From Paenibacillus sp. PK3_47 (GTDB taxonomy: Bacteria > Bacillota > Bacilli > Paenibacillales > Paenibacillaceae), in assembly GCF_023520895.1 (NCBI RefSeq), contig NZ_CP026029.1, positions 186,001 to 250,000 of the forward strand: a stretch of DNA of 64,000 nucleotides, given 5' to 3'. Positions 38,897 through 46,681 of the stretch are shown piece by piece. The notes below the pieces were generated by a model, which was not told the origin of the DNA, made no database searches, and worked only from the letters and a program-made list of their open reading frames with translations. Positions within the stretch are counted from its first letter, which is position 1. Each line of letters begins with the position of its first letter. The position numbers and the translations under genes are program-made.

Positions 38897-38930
38897 ACAA
38901 AAAGCCCATACATGCTTTAACATGATGGGC
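38897..38930 (-). terminator. Terminator-like hairpin in the leader of unit A
   Basis: GCCCATCATG pairs with CATGTATGGGC (one bulge) around a six-base loop, followed by TTTTTGTG on the minus strand. It lies about 80 bases upstream of the first gene and below the predicted promoter, exactly as in unit B, so it may attenuate transcription. Confidence 0.7.
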
Positions 38931-39105
38931 ATTCGTAAGACTGACTACAGAACTAATTTATATTTCCTTCTTATGTATCCCCATTCACAATCATATGCTA
39001 ACAATTCAAGTTTGAAAATGGTGGGAAATTGTCGAATTATAGGAAGTTTTGTATAACTCCGTCGAAATCAATGCAAAATATATAAAACTCTTGAAAAGCG
39101 CATAG
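38931..39105 (-). promoter_or_regulatory. Conserved promoter-leader block of unit A (copy 2)
   Basis: Nearly identical to 23110-23285. On the minus strand TATAAT (39041-39036) overlaps a perfect TTCGACA (39036-39030), and TTCGACG lies at 39066-39060. The conserved leader includes GGGGATACATAAGAAGGAAAT. The block sits just below the end of the gene at 39125, so unit A begins here and not further upstream. Confidence 0.55.
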
Positions 39106-39124
39106 TTGGATTGTAGAAAACTTG

Positions 39125-40891
39125 CTACCAATTATTATTTATTATTCTCACATCGTCTATATCCAAGTAAGCTCCGGGTGCTTCTCCTCCAACAGCAAAA
39201 CGTATGATAATATCAGTTGTGTTCGGTAAGGTTACAAAATCCATATAATGATTATGCCACTGCCATTCTCCTTTACTTACCGAGGAATGATTTTCGTTAA
39301 TATTATTGCCATGGCTGTCAATTTGGATCACGCTCATCTCGGCATGTCCACTTTGGTTTAACGTATAACGCATCGCTGCACTTAAAGAATATCTCACATT
39401 AGCAGCCACAGGTATGAGAGACGAATGGGCAAATTGATATGAGTTTGCATCCCCAGTCCCGCTAAATAACCTAAATATAGTTATGCCATCTGTATATCCG
39501 AGAGTGTCTGTAAGTTCTCTTTGTGCACTTGGATGAATACTAGTTCCATTCCTCCATGCCGTGGTCCAAAGGTCCGGTAGATTATCAATACTATTCTTCG
39601 TTTCAAAGCTGGCATTATCATTAACCTCTGCGGCACCGGCTAATTCCATATTCACTTCATCTAAATCCAGATAAGCCGATTCTTCACCGCCAACAGCAAA
39701 TCTTATTGCAATTTGAATTGTATTAGGTTGAGTGGTAAACACCTTTGAATTTGTATTCCATGTCCAACCGCCATCCTTGTAAGTATTATGTATCTCATTA
39801 GTTGTTGTTCCATTTGCAGAAAACTCCAAAATGCTAAGATTGGTACTGCCTTTGGTCAAGTTATAGCGCATACTCGCTGAAAGCCTATAAGTGGCACCAC
39901 CGGTAACCGGAACTTTATCAGACAAGACATACATATATGAAGATACATCGCCTACTCCACTATATAAACGATACTGATAGTTCCCTTTAACCCCTGGAGC
40001 ATTGGAATCTCTTCTTGCATATGATCCTGAACTTGCTCCGTTTCTCCAGGCCGTCTCCCAAAGATCTGGCATACCATTGCTGTTCTGATCCTTCTCAAAT
40101 CCACCGTTTCCGTTAAAGGAGATATTAGCACGTGTAGTTGAATTAGCTTGGAGCACATTCACGAAATTAACTTTATCCAGATCCAGTACTGCATTCTCTT
40201 CACCGCCCACTGCAAACCGTATTCGAATAGAGGTCGCTTTATCCAACGTAGTAAAGGTAATTGAATTCTTATTCCAATTGCCATCCCCAGATCTGAAGGT
40301 ACGAGCCGATTCTAAAATCGCATTGTTACTGGCGTCTACTTGAATGACTGTTATCTCTGTAGCTCCTGTCAGAAGCAAGTATCTCATATAAGCTTGGATA
40401 CGATAAGTAGCCTTACCACTTACCGGTATTGCATCTGATAAGACATACTGATAAGAACTTGGATCCTTTTTACCATTGGTCAAACGGTAAAACTTTAATC
40501 CATCAACCGAATAATCCGTTGATGTCGCATTCATTATGGCGGCACTTGGTGAGGAACTAGAACCGTTTCTCCACGCGGTCTCCCAAACATCCGGCAGGTT
40601 ATTACCATTATCATCTTTTTCAAAACTATAGTTATCATTGACCGGGAAGGTACTTACTGCAAAGTTACGCCAAGCTTCCATGGTCGTTTTTCGACTTTTC
40701 AAATTACCGTTATTATCATAGGCATACGTAGTTCTAATTGCAGTGTCATGTTCAGTCTTAGTACTGAGGACTATTCGACCATTTGTATCGTATGTGTAAG
40801 TAAGCCATTCTGCAAAAACCTGATAAGGAAGCATAGTAAAAATCACTGCGGAAATCAATAATAATCTGAACAACCTATAATATCTTCTCAT
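39125..40891 (-). CDS. Secreted three-module carbohydrate-binding-like protein with N-terminal YD pair
   Basis: About 588 residues: signal peptide (1-27), YD pair (31-68, YTYDTNGRI ... TTYAYDNNGNL) and three modules of about 165 residues. They share SFEKD.NGN.LPDVWETAWRN, YQYVLSDAIPVSG, YRLSASMRY and IRFAVGGEE.A.LDLD. I infer jelly-roll glycan-binding modules. The start chosen is ATG at 40891, with AAAGGTG ten bases before it. The gene belongs to a third, decayed unit and has no RHS toxin behind it: directly downstream comes the promoter of unit A. Confidence 0.8.
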   Translation of the reverse strand: MRRYYRLFRLLLISAVIFTMLPYQVFAEWLTYTYDTNGRIVLSTKTEHDTAIRTTYAYDNNGNLKSRKTTMEAWRNFAVSTFPVNDNYSFEKDDNGNNLPDVWETAWRNGSSSSPSAAIMNATSTDYSVDGLKFYRLTNGKKDPSSYQYVLSDAIPVSGKATYRIQAYMRYLLLTGATEITVIQVDASNNAILESARTFRSGDGNWNKNSITFTTLDKATSIRIRFAVGGEENAVLDLDKVNFVNVLQANSTTRANISFNGNGGFEKDQNSNGMPDLWETAWRNGASSGSYARRDSNAPGVKGNYQYRLYSGVGDVSSYMYVLSDKVPVTGGATYRLSASMRYNLTKGSTNLSILEFSANGTTTNEIHNTYKDGGWTWNTNSKVFTTQPNTIQIAIRFAVGGEESAYLDLDEVNMELAGAAEVNDNASFETKNSIDNLPDLWTTAWRNGTSIHPSAQRELTDTLGYTDGITIFRLFSGTGDANSYQFAHSSLIPVAANVRYSLSAAMRYTLNQSGHAEMSVIQIDSHGNNINENHSSVSKGEWQWHNHYMDFVTLPNTTDIIIRFAVGGEAPGAYLDIDDVRIINNNW

Positions 40892-41136
40892 AATCACATG
40901 CACCTTTCATTTTCGAAAATAAACATAATTTGGAGTCAGAAGAAATACTTAATTCCTAAATGATCTTCCCTCTGCATATCCAAGTAGGAAAAAATTGAAT
41001 TTAGATAACAGTCGGATTCATCATGCTACAGAAATACATCCGTTTTCCCACATCGTTGTAGTGCTGTTGCATTGGCTCAAAGCTAAGATCTCATATGGGT
41101 CACTCATGGATTATCAGATATAAATTCAATTGAGGT

Positions 41137-41440
41137 TTATATGGCTACTGAAATATCGTCTACATATACTATACCTTGCGCATTATTGCCAGTCCCATGC
41201 AAATGAAGATGAATTCGTGCAGAAACTGCATTAACTGGAGATGTGAGATTTCCCGAGAATGTTATCGATTCATTGGAAATATAAGAACCATTTTGTGCAT
41301 AAAAGTCAATATACAACTGAATTTGGATCGGTATAACATGTTAACATTGACATAGCTTTCGATACTAAATGGTTTATTGGGTATAACAAGGATATTCTGA
41401 GAAATTCCTATGTAATTATTGTTAGGTATGTCCGTACTGA
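41137..41440 (-). pseudogene. Fragment of a CBM4/9-like module
   Basis: The minus strand reads DIPNNNYIGISQNILVIPNK, then, after a one-base frameshift near 41330, LYIDFYAQNGSYISNES ... NAQGIVYVDDISVAI and a stop. This matches the last module of the gene at 36624 (PNNEYVGVSQSLRVLPNK ... YIDFYSANGSYIANS). The upstream part is gone. At 41441 it is joined to an RHS fragment of opposite orientation. Confidence 0.75.
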
Positions 41441-41517
41441 AATTATTTGATATCGGTAAAGATACTGAAAAAAATGTTCAAGTAACGATGGCCTATGATA
41501 GAGGAAATGGTCAATAT
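41441..41517 (+). pseudogene. Inverted fragment of an RHS gene
   Basis: On the plus strand this stretch reads D-I-G-K-D-T-E-K-N-V-Q-V-T-M-A-Y-D-R-G-N-G-Q. That is almost identical to the segment around NIGKDTEKNVKVTMAYDKGN in the unit-A RHS protein (near 27900), which is encoded on the other strand. It shows that a third RHS copy or a rearranged segment once existed here. Confidence 0.75.
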
Positions 41518-41781
41518 TTCTCATCCTTGCAAATACAAAACATTCGCTGTCGTGGTGCAAAGGGATGACATTTAATTGAACTTTTACGACCACAATGAAG
41601 CTTCGGGTTATCGCCTATGCCAAATGCACGATGAAAAAGAGCTGCCGGAGCCTCTCTTTAACACTTGGTTATGAAAACAATCTTCAAAGAATAAGCAAAA
41701 TTATAATGAGTGTAGCGAACGAACGACACCATTTGATTTCATTACCTAATCAGATTCCACTATAATAAGTATTGACTGTCT
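41518..41781. other. Unassigned stretch of the decayed third unit
   Basis: About 260 bases with many stops in all frames. I see no gene, hairpin or repeat. It probably contains further scrambled RHS-locus DNA. The 240 bases at 40892-41136 are likewise without recognisable content. Confidence 0.4.
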
Positions 41782-42455
41782 TTACTGCTTCAATATTTTA
41801 ATATCATCTATTGAAATAGCCCCACCGTAATGCATCCCAAAGTTTAGAAAATAATCGCTATACGTTCCTGTTACAAACTCTACTTGTTTACTTCCTCTAC
41901 TTCCAATCGCCTCATTCCATGTAGTCCAACCAACATCATTGTTTCCATCACCTGATAGTGTCCTTACAAAAAAGTCAAAATACCCTTTACTTGCAGGTGC
42001 ATCTATTATTTTGTAATTGAAAGTCACGCTATAAGATGTATTTGGTTCTAGGTTGATTTTATTTGTATCCGAAATCATAAATACTGTCCAATCCACACTT
42101 TTTGCCCCAACTCCATATGCCGAATATGCCCCATTTACGACTTTGCTTGACTCTTTAGTTATGGATAATTCACCTATTAATGGAACATAACTGGTTGCCG
42201 TAATGTCTCCTTTTTCAAATCCTTCAAACTCTCTATGTATTTTCTTCACCAGATTTCCATTCCTATCATAATAGAAATCCACATATGAATTATCTTTAGA
42301 ATAAATATAGTCTATTCGATTCTGGTCATAACTATATTTCAACTCCTGACTCTTGGTACTTTCTGCAAAAGCTAAATTCTCATTTGAGTCACAATTAGTA
42401 AAAAAAAATAACAAAATAACAATTGACCCCAGAAAAAAATCTTCCTAAGCTCCAT
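41782..42455 (-). pseudogene. Single FEKG-module protein with N-terminal YD pair, frameshift in the signal peptide
   Basis: The open frame (to 42414) encodes a YD pair (KYSYDQNRI ... VDFYYDRNGNL) and one FEKG module (FEGFEKGD to GGAISIDDIKILKQ). It lacks a proper start. An ATG at 42455 reads M-E-L-R-K-I-F-F in another frame. If the seven-T run (plus-strand A at 42433-42439) had eight bases, the two would join to a perfect signal peptide running through GSIVILLFFFTNCD to NENLAFAES. It is therefore one slip away from a complete secreted protein. It belongs to the third unit, downstream of a degenerate leader copy. Confidence 0.7.
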
Positions 42456-42672
42456 GATCCTCACCCATCTCTCCTTTGTATTCAATATAATTTATTTGTC
42501 TTTATTGATTCAATCTAGTTGGACGTTTGCATAAACCAGCAACATAAATATACGGCAATAAGAACTGAACTGAGTGATGCAAAAAACCTATGTCCTACAA
42601 GAAATAAAACCAAGAAAAAGAATTGACTCATAACAGATTAACAACGCAATATAACATTATGGATCTGCTTTC

Positions 42673-42760
42673 ACAAGCATATGCTATTAATTCGAATTTG
42701 AAAATGGATGTAATTTGTCGTAATTAAGGGATTTTTGTATAATCATACTGGCATTTGTCA
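42673..42760 (-). promoter_or_regulatory. Degenerate copy 3 of the conserved promoter-leader block
   Basis: The sequence AAGCATATGCTATTAATTCG through TTTGAAAATGG, TTGTCG and TTTTTGTATAAT aligns with the blocks at 23110 and 38931. The Spo0A box is mutated to TGTCGTA, and no leader terminator follows. The rest of the gap to the neighbouring genes (42456-42986) shows nothing else I can support. Confidence 0.45.
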
Positions 42761-42986
42761 TTGAGAAAATTATTAAAATCCTCTACTATAAAATTATTAC
42801 AGGCGTTAAAACAGGTTATAATAAAAGGAGCTATTAAGCAAAACACAAGCAATGCAAAATCTTCTTTCTCCATACTCTGCATAGTTGTGTCATGAAAGTA
42901 TCGCTCTTTTTTTGTTATTTAGCAAATTCCTGCAACACATCTTACTTAATCATCTGATCCATTATTTCCAATCAACGACTACTTTT

Positions 42987-43535
42987 TCATATGTAACTCC
43001 CCCGCAGCTTCCGGATGAACACAATCTGCCCGATATGATACGCATTATGTGTCGTTACATTCCCCACGGCCTCCCACCACCGGCTGCCTTCAAGCCTTGG
43101 AATGCTATTCTGCAGTTTCTCTTCCGTAAGCACATCCTGCCACGTTAACAACACCTCCAGCAGCAGCTGCTGCAGTTCATGGAACGGCTTCGCCGAAGCT
43201 GCCCGGAACGTGCTGTCATTACTCTCCACCTTGGGAACAGCATCTATACTGCCCTGCAAAAACCGTGTCTGCCAAGTCTTATTCCAGTAGAGCAGATGAT
43301 TCACAATCTCAGCGATGGAGTTACTCTCCCCATCCGCCTTCCAATTCGCTTCTTCCTCACTCAAGCCCTGCACAGCTTCAGTAAAGGGAACATACCAGCT
43401 GGCATCATTCGCATTTGCTAACAGTTGGTTAGCCAAAACATCTTTTGTGTGGAACAATGTTATACCACTCCATCCTATATTTTTTCCTAAATAAACCCTC
43501 TCATTAAAGCTTAGGTTATCACATTTCCGGAACAA
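42987..43535 (-). CDS. DinB/YfiT-like metal-dependent family protein
   Basis: The core matches the DinB fold: a four-helix bundle with a histidine in IAEIVNHLLYW and the pair H-x-x-x-H in THNAYHIGQIVFIRK near the end, which would bind a divalent metal. Family members act as thiol-transferases or hydrolases, for example with bacillithiol. The function here is unknown. The first 30 residues of the frame do not fit the family. Translation may instead begin near the TTG of V-L-A-N-Q (about 43440), but no good ribosome site is visible. It is the first gene of the GC-richer right flank. Confidence 0.75.
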   Translation of the reverse strand: MFRKCDNLSFNERVYLGKNIGWSGITLFHTKDVLANQLLANANDASWYVPFTEAVQGLSEEEANWKADGESNSIAEIVNHLLYWNKTWQTRFLQGSIDAVPKVESNDSTFRAASAKPFHELQQLLLEVLLTWQDVLTEEKLQNSIPRLEGSRWWEAVGNVTTHNAYHIGQIVFIRKLRGSYI

Positions 43536-43693
43536 ATAAGCCGGATACTATAATTACATCCGATTTTTACCGCCACACAATATCCCCTTTACAAATTTTA
43601 ACTTATGGTTTATTTTAACATTAAGTCATCATTAAACATTACACATTTCCCCTTAACTTTTAATATTCGCAAAACTACACACGGGAGGCTTCC

Positions 43694-44809
43694 ATGGCAC
43701 CACACTTAAACGATACCCTGCGAAAAAACATTACTTTTGCCTACAATGAAGCTCTGGAATTTGTCGTGTCCCTCGGCATGATTGCCTGTGAAGGGCAGCT
43801 GCTGGCGGTAGCGGAGGATTACAAGCTGGAGATGGACCCTATGGCTCTGGCCTACCATGAAGAAGCACGCACACGCCTGTCGCCGCATGCCTACCGTGAG
43901 CTTCAGTTCTTTTTTGGCTATAACTTTTTCCACAAAGCGCTGGATTTCGCCTTTTATGAATCGGTCTGTTCTTATGCTGAACCGCTGAGCGTGGAGATGT
44001 GGCTGGCCCGGCTGGAGGAAAGTCCTGCAGAAAAGACCGTGTCCGAAATGGTGTACGGGGTGTATCACGATCATCTGGATGAGCTGCTGCAGGGGCATGA
44101 CTGGGAGGTTGCCAAACATGATATCCCGCTCCTCGCCGGGCTTGTAAGAAATACCGAGCCTCTGCAGGAGGTCGCTGCCGCGCAAGAGCCGCTGCTGGAA
44201 TGCCTGAATTACCCGGAAGAATGCAAGCTGCGGTATATGCAGTTTCTGCGGCAGTTCCACAAGGATATATTCTCCCACTGGAGCGACGCGCTGCGTAACG
44301 AATCTGAGCAAGGCAGAGTCTACTATGAGCCGCTGTTCCAGGACAACCCGGAACGGTTCATCCGTGAGATCAACACCAATGATCCTGCCCAGTATGATAT
44401 CCCCACCACTTTTCACATCAGCTTCATGTCACAGGTCGGCAATTACTTTCTTCATCTGTACAAAGATACCGGGGAGCTCGGCTGGGTTGTGTTTGGGATA
44501 CATAATGAGCAGGCTTTTGGGCCTCCGGCTGCCCGGGAGAAGGTAGAACTGTTTTTGAAAGCCTTTTCCGATAAAAGAAGACTGGACTTTCTCCTCCTGC
44601 TCAAAAAACGTCCGCATTACGGACAGGAGATTGCAGCCGCACTTGGCATTACCCCGGCAGCAGTTAATTACCATGCCAACTTCCTGTTCTTCCTGGGCCT
44701 GATTGAGCTCAAACGGGAGGATCACCGGCTGTATTACCATCTTCACACAGACAAACTGGAGGAGCTGCTCTCCCTGACGTCCAAAGTGATGCTGGATGAG
44801 GGATATTAG
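43694..44809 (+). CDS. ArsR-type winged-helix regulator with long N-terminal domain
   Basis: A 371-residue protein. The last 85 residues form an ArsR-like winged helix (AFSDKRRLDFLLLLKKR, GQEIAAALGITPAAVNYHAN, then LIELKREDHRLYYHL). The first 270 residues match no domain I know and probably sense the inducer. ATG follows a GGGAGG site. The gene lies 46 bases upstream of the two ABC exporter genes, so it most likely controls them, perhaps as a drug-responsive regulator. Confidence 0.82.
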   Translation: MAPHLNDTLRKNITFAYNEALEFVVSLGMIACEGQLLAVAEDYKLEMDPMALAYHEEARTRLSPHAYRELQFFFGYNFFHKALDFAFYESVCSYAEPLSVEMWLARLEESPAEKTVSEMVYGVYHDHLDELLQGHDWEVAKHDIPLLAGLVRNTEPLQEVAAAQEPLLECLNYPEECKLRYMQFLRQFHKDIFSHWSDALRNESEQGRVYYEPLFQDNPERFIREINTNDPAQYDIPTTFHISFMSQVGNYFLHLYKDTGELGWVVFGIHNEQAFGPPAAREKVELFLKAFSDKRRLDFLLLLKKRPHYGQEIAAALGITPAAVNYHANFLFFLGLIELKREDHRLYYHLHTDKLEELLSLTSKVMLDEGY

Positions 44810-44854
44810 CCCGGAGCATAATCCAACGTTATTTTAAATTAGGGAGGATCTCAT

Positions 44855-46681
44855 GTGAAAAGATCAGCACAGCAGGAAGACGCGGCAACAGCCAGCGTTA
44901 TTCCGTCTTCCGGCACGTTCATGCGTTTACTGAAGCTTGGCAAGCCTTATATCGACTGGTATGTGATGCTCTGTCTGCTCGCTGCAGTCATTTCACTGAC
45001 TACGGTAGGTATGGCGGAATGTCTGCGGCGGATCATTAATGCGGCAACCAATCAGGATATGACCGGCCTTGCAGCGGCAGCTGTACTTGCCATAACGATC
45101 GCAGTGGCCGATGTAGCGGCCAGCTTTGTGAAGAACTATTTAACGGGTGTTCTGGAGTACAAATCGACTTCGAGATTGCAGATTGCACTGCTGGATAAGC
45201 TGCTGCATTCGCAGATTAAAGAGCTGGACCGCTATCACTCCGCCGATCTGATCAGCCGGATCAATGACTCCGCGCCTGCCGCCCAGCAGGGCATCAACAA
45301 CAAAACAATCGAGCTCTTCAGCAATGTGATGCAAATATTGTTCCTGCTCACCTATCTCCTGTCGCTTCAATATGTCTTAACCATCGGTACGATTCTAATC
45401 TGCGCCCTCGTCCCTCTCGTCATGATTCCCTTCACTGCCCGCATGCGCGCGCTCCATCAGCAAAGACAGGAGGTTGAAACCGCCCAGCAGATGTTTATTC
45501 AGGATACGGTGCAGGGAGCCGAGGTCGTCCGCGCTTTCTCGCTGGCCCCTCAGCTGAACCGGAAATTCACTGAACGGGTGAACCAATTCTTCAAAATCCA
45601 TCTTCCGGTCTCCCGGCTTGAAGCCGTGGGCTATAATCTGCCGTTCGCTGTCGTGCTCGGAGGATTGCTGTATCTGCTCTCCTACGGCGGGTATCTCGTT
45701 ATTGATGGCCGGCTGGATGTGGGAGCTGTAGCAGCCTTTCTGATCTGTTTTGAACAGTTAACGAATCCGGTCTCGAAGCTGGCTAATCTTTGGACAGAAC
45801 TCCAGTCCTCCCTGGCCCAGGGGAACCGGCTGTTCGAAATGCTCGACCTGAAGACGGAAGATGAAAGACAGGCTGGGGACACCCAGGACCTGAGACATGT
45901 TGAGCAGAGCGGGCTATCAGTGTTGACTATTACTTTTAACAACGTAAGTTTTAACTACAATAGGGATCCTGTCTTACAAAATATCTGCCTCACTATCGCC
46001 CCCGGCAAAGTCACGGCACTCGCCGGCCCCAGCGGCAGCGGCAAAAGCACGCTCCTGCATCTCCTGCTTGGAGAATATGAACCGGCGGAAGGCAGCATTG
46101 AATGCGGCGGCGTTCCGTTAAGCAGCATCCCTCCCCGGCTGTGGCGGGGCAGCTTGGCTTATGTATCCCAGGAGCCCTATCTCTTCTCGGGAACGCTATA
46201 TGAGAATATCGCCTGGGGCAGATCCGGGGCCACCCATGAAGAAGTGATCAAGGCAGCACAAAAAGCCGGTATCCACGAATTCATCATGAGCACACCGCTG
46301 CAGTATGAGACCGCTATCGGTGAACGGGGCCTTACCTTGTCCGGAGGAGAGCGGCAGCGGTTGTCCATCGCCAGAGCTTTTATCCGGGAACCAAGGCTCC
46401 TGCTGCTGGACGAACCAACGGCCGCACTCGACAGCCACAACGAGCAGATTGTGCAGCATGCGCTGCAGGAGCTGATGCGCGACCGCACAACGATGGTCAT
46501 TGCCCACAGATTATCGACGATCCGGGAGGCGGATCAGATATATTTTATGGAAGCGGGAACGGTTATGGAAGAAGGCACACATGAGAAACTCATGGCCATG
46601 GAGGGCAAATATTACACAATGGTTGAAGCCTCTGCCAAAAGTGAAGTTATACCAGCAGCAGCCGGGGAGGTAAGTCTATGA
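44855..46681 (+). CDS. ABC exporter subunit 1 (fused membrane and ATPase domains)
   Basis: A 608-residue type IV exporter half-transporter: six membrane helices in the first 320 residues, then the ATPase with Walker A GPSGSGKS, Q-loop YVSQEP, signature LSGGERQR, Walker B LLLLDEPTAALD and H-loop VIAHRLS. It starts with GTG at 44855 behind AGGGAGGATC. Its stop overlaps the start of the second subunit by four bases. The glutamate after Walker B is present, so this site should be catalytically competent. Likely role: export of a drug, peptide or lipid as heterodimer. Confidence 0.92.
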   Translation: MKRSAQQEDAATASVIPSSGTFMRLLKLGKPYIDWYVMLCLLAAVISLTTVGMAECLRRIINAATNQDMTGLAAAAVLAITIAVADVAASFVKNYLTGVLEYKSTSRLQIALLDKLLHSQIKELDRYHSADLISRINDSAPAAQQGINNKTIELFSNVMQILFLLTYLLSLQYVLTIGTILICALVPLVMIPFTARMRALHQQRQEVETAQQMFIQDTVQGAEVVRAFSLAPQLNRKFTERVNQFFKIHLPVSRLEAVGYNLPFAVVLGGLLYLLSYGGYLVIDGRLDVGAVAAFLICFEQLTNPVSKLANLWTELQSSLAQGNRLFEMLDLKTEDERQAGDTQDLRHVEQSGLSVLTITFNNVSFNYNRDPVLQNICLTIAPGKVTALAGPSGSGKSTLLHLLLGEYEPAEGSIECGGVPLSSIPPRLWRGSLAYVSQEPYLFSGTLYENIAWGRSGATHEEVIKAAQKAGIHEFIMSTPLQYETAIGERGLTLSGGERQRLSIARAFIREPRLLLLDEPTAALDSHNEQIVQHALQELMRDRTTMVIAHRLSTIREADQIYFMEAGTVMEEGTHEKLMAMEGKYYTMVEASAKSEVIPAAAGEVSL

